DNA of 64,000 nt, taken from JAVBMJ01 sp031551275. GTDB lineage: Bacteria; Bacteroidota; Bacteroidia; Bacteroidales; Rikenellaceae. The position numbers and the translations under genes were made by a program. Shown here one piece after another: positions 52,919-60,382 of the stretch (the first letter of the stretch is position 1; the number at the start of each line of letters is the position of its first letter). The stretch lies in the NCBI GenBank assembly GCA_031551275.1, contig JAVBNX010000008.1:10089-74088 (forward strand), given 5' to 3'. Below the pieces are notes generated by a model. It had not been told where the DNA came from. It saw only the letters and a program-made list of their open reading frames with translations, and ran no database searches.

Positions 52919-54376
52919 TCAGTTCACGATATATTTAGGGTCAAGTTGCAGGCCGTGCACGGCATACCATTCGCGCAGCAAGCGGCGACCCTCAGCGAGC
53001 TTTTTGGCGGAACCGGGATCATTGGCCAGATTACCGAGTTCGCCCGGATCCAGATCCAGATCGACAAGCACCTCGCGCTGTCCCCCTTTCCTGCCGCCGG
53101 TCCAACCGGGGGCGGCAACCATGTACTTCCAGTTTCCGAAGATCACCATCCTCGACCCTTCGTTCTCAATCACAAGGCTCTCCCTCCAATCCGTACAATC
53201 CCCGCATAGCAATGGCCTAACGCTGCGTCCTACGGGATTCTCCACCGGTGCTCCGGCGAAGTCGCACAGGGTGGGCAAAAGGTCCAGTCCGTTGGATACC
53301 AGCCGGTCTTTCACGACCTTGCCGCCTGGCAGGACGCCTTTCCATCGGACCACCATCGGCACGCGGGCGGATTCCTCATACAAGACGCCCTTTGTGGTCA
53401 TTTGATGCACCCCGTTCATTTCGCCGTGGTCGGAAGTGAAGACCACCAATGTGTTTTCATCCAGCCCTGCGGCCTTCAACGCATCCATTATGCGCCCTAT
53501 CTGGTCATCCACCACCTCGATCAACCGGTCGTAAAGGTAGCGGTAAACACGCCAGTCGTCATCCGTATAGTGATCCGACGCCCATTTCAAATATCCGGCG
53601 TTGTTTCTAAACGAATTGTCATGCCCTTCCGGCCTGGCATAATTAAACGGAAGCGGGGGTGTTTTATCTATAAATTCCGGCGTGATCGAATCCGGCATAA
53701 CCTCATTGATTACCCGCATGGCGGAGTGCCGGCCGGGAAGAGGCTCCTCCCCCAAGTAGATCAGTTCCTCGTTCAACGGCTTATAACATATGTCGTGGGG
53801 GTTGATCAGATTGATGTACATAAAGAACGGTAAGGCATGATCGCGCGAGAGATATTCCAGACACGCCTGCACGGTGGGCTCACGTCCCTCGGGGTCTTTG
53901 ACGGTCGGGAAAAAATCAAAACCGTAGGCGTGCGGGTTTTCAAGCCCGTGCTCGCTGTCCGCGCCCGTAAGGTGTTTTTTTCCGAAATACGCGGTATGGT
54001 AGCCCGCTTCCTTCAATCTGAAACCCATTGCCCCGAGCCTCAATTCATCGGGCACGTTGTTCTTTAGTTCTTCGTTGGTCTCCATTCCGATAACAGACGG
54101 CAGCGTACCGGTCATAAGGGAAAACCTCGAAGGTATGCTGACTGGATTGCCTGCGTATGTACGCTCGAAACGAACCCCCTCGCTGACGATGCGGTCCATG
54201 GCGGGAGTGCTCAGACCTGCATTGCCGTCGCACGATAGCATATTCTCGGCGAGTTGGTCCGTCAATATGACTATGATATTGGGTTTTTGAAGCTCGGCGT
54301 TTTTGGTGTTGCAGGATTGGCCCGCCAGTGATACGGGAATCATGGAAGAGAGGAACAGAAAGTTACCGGTTGTCAT
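52919..54376 (-). CDS. S1-family sulfatase, Ser-type
   Basis: A 485-residue arylsulfatase-fold enzyme with an N-terminal signal. The metal-site start NIIVILTDQ (Asp40) is present, and the active-site motif NPVSIPSRFSLMTG places the residue converted to formylglycine at Ser80 (S-x-P-S-R). Ser-type sulfatases need an anaerobic maturase (anSME), which is not encoded in this window. Other sulfatase features are VVFTSDHGEMNGVHQM and KKHLTGADSEHG. It indicates that the second PUL handles a sulfated glycan. Its ATG is 13 bases from the candidate ECF -10-like block, so it is likely an early member of the sigma regulon. Confidence 0.95.
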   Translation of the reverse strand: MTTGNFLFLSSMIPVSLAGQSCNTKNAELQKPNIIVILTDQLAENMLSCDGNAGLSTPAMDRIVSEGVRFERTYAGNPVSIPSRFSLMTGTLPSVIGMETNEELKNNVPDELRLGAMGFRLKEAGYHTAYFGKKHLTGADSEHGLENPHAYGFDFFPTVKDPEGREPTVQACLEYLSRDHALPFFMYINLINPHDICYKPLNEELIYLGEEPLPGRHSAMRVINEVMPDSITPEFIDKTPPLPFNYARPEGHDNSFRNNAGYLKWASDHYTDDDWRVYRYLYDRLIEVVDDQIGRIMDALKAAGLDENTLVVFTSDHGEMNGVHQMTTKGVLYEESARVPMVVRWKGVLPGGKVVKDRLVSNGLDLLPTLCDFAGAPVENPVGRSVRPLLCGDCTDWRESLVIENEGSRMVIFGNWKYMVAAPGWTGGRKGGQREVLVDLDLDPGELGNLANDPGSAKKLAEGRRLLREWYAVHGLQLDPKYIVN

Positions 54377-54389
54377 AATTGTACGTTTT

Positions 54390-54417
54390 ACAGACTACGT
54401 TTCAGGATTAAAAATCC
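54390..54417 (-). promoter_or_regulatory. Candidate ECF-sigma promoter of the sulfatase/esterase operon
   Basis: The minus strand has GGATTTTT, a 7-base spacer, then AAACGTAGTCTGT (54390-54402). This 13-base block is identical to that at 49331-49343 upstream of susC. The sulfatase ATG is only 13 bases downstream. Confidence 0.65.
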
Positions 54418-54601
54418 TCATCGGCCGGGTGAAATTTGTTGTTTTACAATCTTTATTCCTCCCGGTCCGAATCAAGCGACAATCCGATCAACGACCGAAA
54501 CAAATGCAATATAGACCTAAAGAATCACTATTTGCCGTTATCCGGAAAGGCAGCAACCGTATCCCTGCCTCGGAAGTAACCAAACAATGCGTGTTTTGAA
54601 G

Positions 54602-54738
54602 AATTTGCACACAACTTTGAAGATGATAAAATAACCGGCGAAACAAAACGCAAATAGTTTTTAGAGGCAGAGTATCTCGGAGTATACCGGATTCGGCGCT
54701 TACCTCTTTATCCCATACCTGATTACCGAATGGACAAG
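54602..54738. repeat. 137-bp direct repeat, right copy
   Basis: It is identical to 35289-35425, with unrelated sequence on either side. It lies in the gap (54377-54843) between the sulfatase promoter and the small HTH-like gene. Apart from this repeat and the promoter, that gap shows nothing else recognisable. Confidence 0.97.
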
Positions 54739-54843
54739 TGGTAAAACTGCCATTATGTCTTGCCGTAAACTACTCATTTTCATTGACTTGATCTACTTTG
54801 TGTGTATTTTTTATCTTCTTTCTCTGTATTATATTCCTTATAT

Positions 54844-54942
54844 TTATTCTCTTTGTCCCGAGTACTGTCCCGATTGGTGTCCCATTCTTGTCCCGGTAAG
54901 TGTCCCGGTTGGTGTCCCGGCTACTGTCTCGCTTACTGTCCC
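54844..54942 (-). repeat. 12-bp tandem repeat coding for the protein tail
   Basis: Eight in-frame 12-bp units, each built around TGTCCC on the plus strand, encode GTxx/GQxx tetrapeptides. Unit number may vary between strains. Confidence 0.8.
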
Positions 54943-55335
54943 AGACTCACATTCATGTCCTGAACCATCCTGGGCTGCCTGATGCGTTGTGTTGTAGGTT
55001 TCGTAGTTGGTCAGGGTAATGATCGACTGCTTTGCGCCGGGGATCATGCGGACTGTGATCATCCGCTCTTTTTTCAGCAGGGCGAGGAAACGTCCCACCG
55101 ACGACGCACCCCATCCCCACCGCTCAGCAAGAAAGCGGGTGGAGGCGGGCAACTCTCCGCGTCCTACGACGGCCGGGACCGTGCCGAAAACCTCCGCGCG
55201 AGCGGTGTGGTAGGCGCTCGCAAGGAGGTCGAGCCAGGCTTCAGGCCGGCTGAAAGCGCGTTTTTCCTTCCATAGGGAATGCAGGAAGAAACTGCGATAT
55301 GCCTTGATGTAGCCCATGTTCTTGTTTTTGTTCAT
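54844..55335 (-). CDS. Small replication/HTH-like protein with tetrapeptide-repeat tail
   Basis: A 163-residue protein. The N-terminal 100 residues (GYIKAYRSFFLHSLWKEKRA, then STRFLAERWGWGASSVGRFL and KKERMITVRMIPGAKQSIIT) have the winged-helix look of phage and plasmid replication or DnaD-like accessory proteins. The last 32 residues are eight four-residue units such as GTVS, GTPT, GTLT and GQYS, encoded by a 12-bp tandem repeat. Its position next to the tyrosine recombinase and the right 137-bp repeat supports a mobile-element origin. Its actual function is unknown. Confidence 0.7.
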   Translation of the reverse strand: MNKNKNMGYIKAYRSFFLHSLWKEKRAFSRPEAWLDLLASAYHTARAEVFGTVPAVVGRGELPASTRFLAERWGWGASSVGRFLALLKKERMITVRMIPGAKQSIITLTNYETYNTTHQAAQDGSGHECESGTVSETVAGTPTGTLTGTRMGHQSGQYSGQRE

Positions 55336-55635
55336 CGTCGGGTTATTTTCTCACGAATTTAGCCAGATAGCTTCTATATTGCATACTCAACCTCCGCACG
55401 CAAGGGCGTTGTGACTTACATTTCAACCGAGTACGCCATATCTGAATTACCCGAAATAAATTACCGGGGCAAGCAAATTATTGATTTTCTTCGGCAAAGG
55501 AGCCAGGTCCATAGTGCTGGGTACATAGGAATCGATTGACAAGAAAAATCAAAAAAATTGTCACGACTCCCGAAGCGGGAGGTAATCCGAAGTTTCAGCA
55601 GGGCATTATCTGCGATTGCCAGGAAACGCCCGAGA
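55336..55635. other. Non-coding interval with no recognised feature
   Basis: These 300 bases lie downstream of the tyrosine recombinase gene (transcribed leftwards) and upstream of the small HTH-like gene. A possible minus-strand frame through here has no family resemblance, and I do not call it. The recombinase attachment site could lie here, but I cannot identify one. Confidence 0.4.
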
Positions 55636-56952
55636 TCATTTCGACGGGACGGCAGGCTTCTCAGCAAAGAAAGGATGGTTGGCGAGCATCTCCGCATTCT
55701 CCTCCTGGCTGATGCGGATGTAACGCATAAAGGTCGATTCCTTTTTGTGCCCTGTGATCTTCATGATGGAGATCGTGGGCACCCCGGCCTTGAAGGCGTT
55801 GGTGGCGAAAGACCGACGGGCGGTATGATTCCCGACCAACTCCCATTTTTCATAGGTCTTGACCTCTACCTTACCTCCGACACTCTCACGTACCTGAATT
55901 TTGTCGTTGATCTTGGCGAACTTGCAAATCAACTTGATATACTTGCGGGTCTTGTCGTCGCTGAGTTTGTCCTCAAAACTGAATCCCTCGCTCCCCAGGA
56001 TGCCTTTCAGTACCGGATGCAGGGGAATAATGACTTTCTCGCCGGTTTTCTCCGTTATGACCGAAAGAAAATCCCCCTTGATATTGGCAAGGTCGAGGTT
56101 GTTAAAGTCCGATACCCGTAAACCGGTGTAGGCTCCGATCAAGAAACGGTTTTTTACAACGTTGTAGGAGTGGATAACTCTTGGAGCCAATGCGGAAACG
56201 GTCCGGGGATAATATCTTTTTATGAATTTTTTACCGATGTCCGTGTAGAATATCTTCAGTAGCTCCTCCTCGGAAAGGTAAACTTCGTCCACATCCTGCG
56301 AGGTCGCCTTGAAATCCGAATGAAGGTATTCATGGTTCGTGTGCAACTTGTCGATTAATTCGGCCTCCTTCATTACCTGCTTGATGATCTTGACGAACGT
56401 ACCGAAATAATTGGCCGAGTGTTTCAGGCCGTTCAGGTATTGCTGAAACTCCCGGTAAAAGGGCAGACCGATCTCATCCAGCTTGTAATGTTTTCCGGTG
56501 GCCTGCTCAAATTCTTTCAATTTGTGGATGATTACATTGAAACGCCGTATCCGGGTAAAAGATTTGGTCTCCAGGAAGCGGGGAAGGAACACCCGCTCAA
56601 AATACTCGACGAAAGTATGTTGTTTCCCGGCAATCAGGGAGTAGTCTGTCTCCCCAAGTTCCTGGCTTACCAAGAACCAAAACATCTTTTGATCCGACAG
56701 GTCGATACTTTCCTTTGTCGCTTTGAAGATGGCCCTCTCGATCGCTCCCCGCCACTTTTCGATCTCGATGTTGACGATCTCCCCGTGGGGATACCTCTTG
56801 TTCGCACTTGACCGCTGGCTGGCAGGATTCCAGTGTTTGGTCTCAACCGAAACACCGATGCCTTTCTTGAACCGTTGCCCTTTGTGCCGAACGATGACCT
56901 GGATGCTCGACTTCTCCTGCTGAGGAGTGGCTAAAAAGAATCCCGCACTCAT
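55636..56952 (-). CDS. Tyrosine recombinase/integrase (Bacteroidetes mobile-element type)
   Basis: A 438-residue site-specific recombinase. An N-terminal Arm-type DNA-binding region (KGQRFKKGIGVSVETKHWNP) and a SAM-like core-binding region (about 112-210) precede the catalytic domain. Catalytic residues visible are Arg279 (YTGLRVSDF), His376 and Arg379 (NHTARRSFATN), His402 (ITGHKKEST) and Tyr411 (FMRYI). All are present, so it may be active. It should integrate or excise an element through short attachment sites. It lies about 900 bp to the right of the right 137-bp repeat and about 180 bp to the left of a tRNA-end-like fragment. Repeated CGTTCCCA half-sites lie in its upstream region. Confidence 0.93.
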   Translation of the reverse strand: MSAGFFLATPQQEKSSIQVIVRHKGQRFKKGIGVSVETKHWNPASQRSSANKRYPHGEIVNIEIEKWRGAIERAIFKATKESIDLSDQKMFWFLVSQELGETDYSLIAGKQHTFVEYFERVFLPRFLETKSFTRIRRFNVIIHKLKEFEQATGKHYKLDEIGLPFYREFQQYLNGLKHSANYFGTFVKIIKQVMKEAELIDKLHTNHEYLHSDFKATSQDVDEVYLSEEELLKIFYTDIGKKFIKRYYPRTVSALAPRVIHSYNVVKNRFLIGAYTGLRVSDFNNLDLANIKGDFLSVITEKTGEKVIIPLHPVLKGILGSEGFSFEDKLSDDKTRKYIKLICKFAKINDKIQVRESVGGKVEVKTYEKWELVGNHTARRSFATNAFKAGVPTISIMKITGHKKESTFMRYIRISQEENAEMLANHPFFAEKPAVPSK

Positions 56953-56992
56953 ATCCTTCTGGCTTTATACGCTATCTCGAAGATACGAAAAA

Positions 56993-57032
56993 CGTTCCCA
57001 AATCCCAAACGAAACGTTCCCATTTGGGAACG
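56993..57032. promoter_or_regulatory. Operator-like repeats upstream of the recombinase gene
   Basis: CGTTCCCA occurs at 56993-57000 and again at 57015-57022, the second time as half of a palindrome completed by TGGGAACG at 57025-57032. The two direct copies are 22 bp apart, about two helical turns. They lie 40-80 bp upstream of the recombinase start, suggesting a regulator or recombination-factor site. Confidence 0.5.
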
Positions 57033-57123
57033 AAATCGACACTTTATCGCTAAAAAAACTACTTTATTACAAATTCCGGCTAACGCAAAATCTTCCGAAA
57101 CAGAATGTAAATCAGCAAGAAAC

Positions 57124-57150
57124 AAAAAAACCGAGTAGTTTCCTACTCGG
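57124..57150 (-). terminator. Rho-independent terminator (minus strand)
   Basis: An 8-bp perfect stem (CCGAGTAG / CTACTCGG, loop of four, 57131-57150) is followed on the minus strand by seven T (57124-57130). It comes directly after the tRNA-3'-end-like sequence, as a tRNA gene terminator would. Confidence 0.85.
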
Positions 57151-57155
57151 CCTTC

Positions 57156-57182
57156 GTGATCCCGCTGGGTTTTGAACCCTTA
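57156..57182 (-). other. tRNA 3'-end-like fragment (possible attachment-site remnant)
   Basis: The minus strand reads AAGGGTTCAAAACCC and then AGCGGGATCAC, resembling a T-arm and acceptor strand, followed six bases on by a terminator. No D-arm, anticodon arm or matching 5' acceptor strand is found in the next 100 bases, and the T-stem pairing is imperfect. It is not a working tRNA; a displaced tRNA end left by integration is one explanation. Confidence 0.4.
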
Positions 57183-57530
57183 CGGTACAGTGCACAATAT
57201 CAGCTTTTTGCCTGCCCAACGCCCCGAGGGGGTACGATTTGGACACCGGCGTTTGTCTTCTTCTGCCCGAGCGGTGATACTTGGTGCCTGTATCAATCTC
57301 TCTGCGAAGATAATACAAGTTTTGCATATATCAAACATATGTTCGCATTCCGTCGCGACTAAAAGTGGTATTCACGGCAATATTCAACATCGATATCTGA
57401 TAGAGCGCGTTTTGGACAGATTTACGATTGAAAAGTGAATTAGCCAAATTATTACGAACGATAATGTTCTTCTGCAACGATGATTCTGGGCGGGGATAAG
57501 TCTTTTTCATTTTATTTTACGGACTATTTA

Positions 57531-57581
57531 GTTCTGAAAAATCAAAATATTTTGATTTTTCAGAACATATTTCTATTTTTG
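57531..57581 (+). promoter_or_regulatory. Promoter with 36-bp perfect palindrome upstream of the AAA ATPase gene
   Basis: GTTCTGAAAAATCAAAAT followed directly by its exact complement forms a 36-bp palindrome at 57531-57566. It contains a TTTG (57551-57554) placed 19 bp before a TATTTTTG -7 box (57574-57581), so the palindrome covers the -33 element. The ATG at 57601 is 19 bases beyond the -7 box. Autoregulation or a repressor site is inferred. The rest of the gap 56953-57600 holds the recombinase operator-like repeats, the terminator and the tRNA-like fragment, and no gene. Confidence 0.7.
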
Positions 57582-57600
57582 CAAATAAAGCAAAACAGCA

Positions 57601-58896
57601 ATGAAACGAAGAATAAGCGAATCGCTAGTCTCCTGGAGGGATAGCGAAAATCGGATGCCCCTGATCGTTAATGGAGCGCGTCAGGTAGGTAAAACCTATA
57701 TCCTAGAACAATTTGGTAAAGAGCATTTCAAAAATGTCGTTTACCTGAATATGGAGATCGAAGGCGCATTGTGCAAATTCATTGAAGCCGATTTGTCGCC
57801 GCAAAAGATCATACAATTCATCGAAGCGGCCAAAGGAGTAGAAATCACGGCCGGCGAAACGCTTATTTTCTTCGACGAGATCCAGGCTTGCGAAAGGGCT
57901 TTGACCGCCTTGAAGTATTTTTGCGAACAGATGCCAGAGTATCACGTTGTGGCGGCGGGCTCGCTGCTGGGCGTGGCCATTAATCGACAAAAGTATTCTT
58001 ATCCTGTCGGCAAAGTGGATGAAATGACGCTCTACCCGCTCGATTTCGAAGAATTCCTCTGGGCATTGGACCGGGAGAAGCTTGCCGGGGAGATTCGGGC
58101 TCATTATGCCGAAAATGAAACGATGCCGGAGGCCCTGCATCAGTTGGCATTGGAACAATACCAGCAATATTTTATCGTGGGTGGTATGCCTGCCGCCGTT
58201 GCCAACTTTGTCGCAACGAATAGCTTTATCAAAGTACAGCAGATACAGAACAATATCCTGAACCAGTACATCGCCGATATGGCTAAATACGCCGATCCGG
58301 CGACCAGCATTAAGGTCAGAGCCTGCTATAATTCAATCCCGGCGCAATTAGCAAAAGAGAATACGAAATTCCAATATAAGGTCGTACAGCGTGGCGGCAC
58401 CGCCACGATTTTTGGCGAGGCTATCGAATGGCTGACTTTCGCCGGAATCGCCCTAAAGTGCCAGCGGCTGGAACAAGGTTTGATTCCTGTCAATGCTTAT
58501 GTCGATTTATCGGATTTCAAACTTTATATGGGCGATATAGGTATGCTCACCCTTCGCTCAGAAATGCCGCTACAAACCATACTGTCGTCGGTCGATGAGG
58601 ATAACACCTACCTGGGTGCGATGACCGAAAATTATGTGGCGCAGGCTTTAGCCTCAAACGGATATAAGTTGTTATATTGGCAAAGCGACGGCAAAGCGGA
58701 AGTCGATTTCGTATTGCAACTTGACGGGGTAGTTGTTCCCGTGGAAGTAAAAAAGGGCCGGAGGAACCGCTCAAAGAGTCTTGGGATTTTTACTGAAAAA
58801 TATAAATCCGCGTACGCCTTACGGATTTCCAAAAAGAACTTCGGGTTTGAAAATGGAATAAAGTCTGTGCCGCTGTATGCGGTATTCTGCATTTGA
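57601..58896 (+). CDS. AAA_14/DUF4143-type ATPase
   Basis: A 431-residue ATPase. The Walker A motif GARQVGKT lies at about residues 26-33 and a Walker B motif in LIFFDEIQACERAL. The C-terminal DUF4143 half ends with EVDFVLQLDGVVVPVEVKKG, whose D...E-x-K pattern resembles the PD-(D/E)xK nuclease core noted in this family. The cellular role of these proteins is not established; they are common in mobile and accessory regions. The gene has its own promoter with a large palindrome and is more AT-rich than the PUL genes to its left. Confidence 0.93.
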   Translation: MKRRISESLVSWRDSENRMPLIVNGARQVGKTYILEQFGKEHFKNVVYLNMEIEGALCKFIEADLSPQKIIQFIEAAKGVEITAGETLIFFDEIQACERALTALKYFCEQMPEYHVVAAGSLLGVAINRQKYSYPVGKVDEMTLYPLDFEEFLWALDREKLAGEIRAHYAENETMPEALHQLALEQYQQYFIVGGMPAAVANFVATNSFIKVQQIQNNILNQYIADMAKYADPATSIKVRACYNSIPAQLAKENTKFQYKVVQRGGTATIFGEAIEWLTFAGIALKCQRLEQGLIPVNAYVDLSDFKLYMGDIGMLTLRSEMPLQTILSSVDEDNTYLGAMTENYVAQALASNGYKLLYWQSDGKAEVDFVLQLDGVVVPVEVKKGRRNRSKSLGIFTEKYKSAYALRISKKNFGFENGIKSVPLYAVFCI

Positions 58897-58941
58897 GGTT
58901 TAGTTCCGAAGGTAATGATGCTGAGCCACGACCGCACACCA

Positions 58942-59066
58942 CCCCATTCCCGCCGTAGCGTCCAGCCAACGATGGTTGCTCTGCGGTACAAGGCCGCCAA
59001 AGGCGCTCCGTATAGCCTTGCTCCGTAGGGCAACCATCAATACCTTTGCGGAGGGCGGGAATGGGG
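58942..59066. repeat. Long imperfect inverted repeat between convergent genes
   Basis: The outer arms CCCCATTCCCGCC (58942-58954) and GGCGGGAATGGGG (59054-59066) are exact complements. Inside, GATGGTTGC (58971-58979) pairs with GCAACCATC (59030-59038) and CAAGGC (58989-58994) with GCCTTG (59015-59020). It forms a 125-bp hairpin between the ATPase gene and the methyltransferase gene. It is far more GC-rich than its surroundings. Confidence 0.7.
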
Positions 59067-59084
59067 CTAAATTCTCGACGTATA

Positions 59085-59927
59085 TTATAATGCAATGGCC
59101 GGTAGGACTAAAGACTGCTTACAATATAAAGTTTCTGCTCCCCGCTTTGCCAGTCCAGCACTGTAGGGTAAATCATACTCTAAAGATTGATTACCTGAAT
59201 ATAAACTGTGTATAAATTCATGAGAATCATATGTGATAAGCCAGTTGAGATTCTGTCTTTGCTGTATCATCTGTGATAATTCAATATGATCCTTATCCTT
59301 GAAGAAATTTATGTATAGTTCTCTCCCCTTAACATAATAAGGAGGGTCTAAATAGATAAGATTCTTGTTTGCAATATTACGATACCTCTTTATTAAATCT
59401 AACGCATCATCATTATGCAAAATGAACTTATCTTTATGCTCAGCAATCAACTTAATCCTATCAATAAGATTGTCTTTTTTGTAACGGGCATCCATTTTAT
59501 ATTTTCCCGTTTGTTGGAGGCCCCCGATTATTCCAGCTTTAAGCACTCCTGAATGATTTGTCCTATTTAGAAAGAAAGTGGAAAATCCTAAATCAATTAA
59601 ATCTGCTGTTTCTTTTTGATGTTGTATTTCGCGCTGTTGCAACCATTCCTCGACGGTCAATTGGGTGTGCCTGATACGTCCTATAAATTCATCCGAATGG
59701 TTAAGAATGCTATGCCAAAATGCATAAATGGACCTGTCATAATCATTAATTACGACTCGACTCATATAGCCATCTATAGCCAAAGACAATGCAATGGCCG
59801 CCCCTCCAGAGAAAGGCTCTATATAGGTTCCTCCAATCAGATCATTTTCTCTAATGACTGATTTTATGAAATCCACTAGCCGTCCTTTCCCGCCGGGATA
59901 TCTCAATGGGCTATAATTGGCCTGCAT
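59085..59927 (-). CDS. D12-class (Dam-like) adenine-N6 DNA methyltransferase
   Basis: A 280-residue methyltransferase of the MethyltransfD12 family. The AdoMet-binding part starts with PLRYPGGKGRLVDFI and YIEPFSGGAAIALSLAI. The catalytic motif is intact (NLIYLDPPYYVKGRELY). It should methylate adenine in a short target sequence. Its start overlaps the stop of the upstream small gene as TAATG, so the two are translationally coupled. Both genes are markedly AT-rich, suggesting acquisition together, perhaps as part of a restriction-modification system. Confidence 0.93.
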   Translation of the reverse strand: MQANYSPLRYPGGKGRLVDFIKSVIRENDLIGGTYIEPFSGGAAIALSLAIDGYMSRVVINDYDRSIYAFWHSILNHSDEFIGRIRHTQLTVEEWLQQREIQHQKETADLIDLGFSTFFLNRTNHSGVLKAGIIGGLQQTGKYKMDARYKKDNLIDRIKLIAEHKDKFILHNDDALDLIKRYRNIANKNLIYLDPPYYVKGRELYINFFKDKDHIELSQMIQQRQNLNWLITYDSHEFIHSLYSGNQSLEYDLPYSAGLAKRGAETLYCKQSLVLPAIAL

Positions 59928-60382
59928 TATTCTTCAGTGCTTATAACAGTACACATATAATCCAATACAGGAGCCAATTCATTTGCCCATTCTTCAAGGG
60001 ATGTATCTTTGGCTGAAAAATATTGGTTATGAACAAACATATTACACGATTTTAAGTCGATAAAACTACTCCTACTATTTTTAAATTTCTCCAGTACTTG
60101 ATGTAGGCGGGGATTATTCAACAGGTCTGGATTACTCAAAATGTAAGCGATCATGTTGCCCAATTCCGGGATTTTACTCAGCTTATCATCTTTTGTTGTA
60201 AATCTGGTATATTTCCTTCGTTCCGTATCATCAATTTCTTCGTCACTTATTGCGTATTTGGACTGGATATATTTTTTGAGTTCATCGTATTTTCGGTCAT
60301 TGTTAGCGTTTGTGGATATATTATCCTGCTTAATAACTTCCCCTACGCACTTTTTTGCCAACAAAAACTCATAAACAAGCAT
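59927..60382 (-). CDS. Small protein of unknown function coupled to the methyltransferase gene
   Basis: A 151-residue protein I do not recognise. It has a charged central part (DEEIDDTERRKYTRFTTKDD) and predicted helices with no membrane segment. The start at 60382 lies inside the 3' end of the decayed methyltransferase gene, so its true N-terminus may have been lost. The stop is fused to the methyltransferase start. As a partner of a D12 methyltransferase it could be a restriction enzyme subunit, but no nuclease motif is clear. Confidence 0.65.
   Translation of the reverse strand: MLVYEFLLAKKCVGEVIKQDNISTNANNDRKYDELKKYIQSKYAISDEEIDDTERRKYTRFTTKDDKLSKIPELGNMIAYILSNPDLLNNPRLHQVLEKFKNSRSSFIDLKSCNMFVHNQYFSAKDTSLEEWANELAPVLDYMCTVISTEE

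Noticed and set aside
54858..54942. A short CRISPR array
   Set aside because: The 12-bp units are contiguous without spacers and are translated in frame as tetrapeptides.
55461..55697. Small minus-strand gene of 78 codons
   Set aside because: It overlaps the end of the recombinase gene in another frame and has no family resemblance or start signal.
57156..57240. A functional tRNA gene
   Set aside because: Only a T-arm/acceptor-like end is seen; no D-arm, anticodon arm or pairing 5' acceptor strand follows.
58942..59066. An integron attC site
   Set aside because: The length is suitable but the terminal core sequences (GTTRRRY/RYYYAAC) are not found at the arm ends and no integron integrase is in the window.
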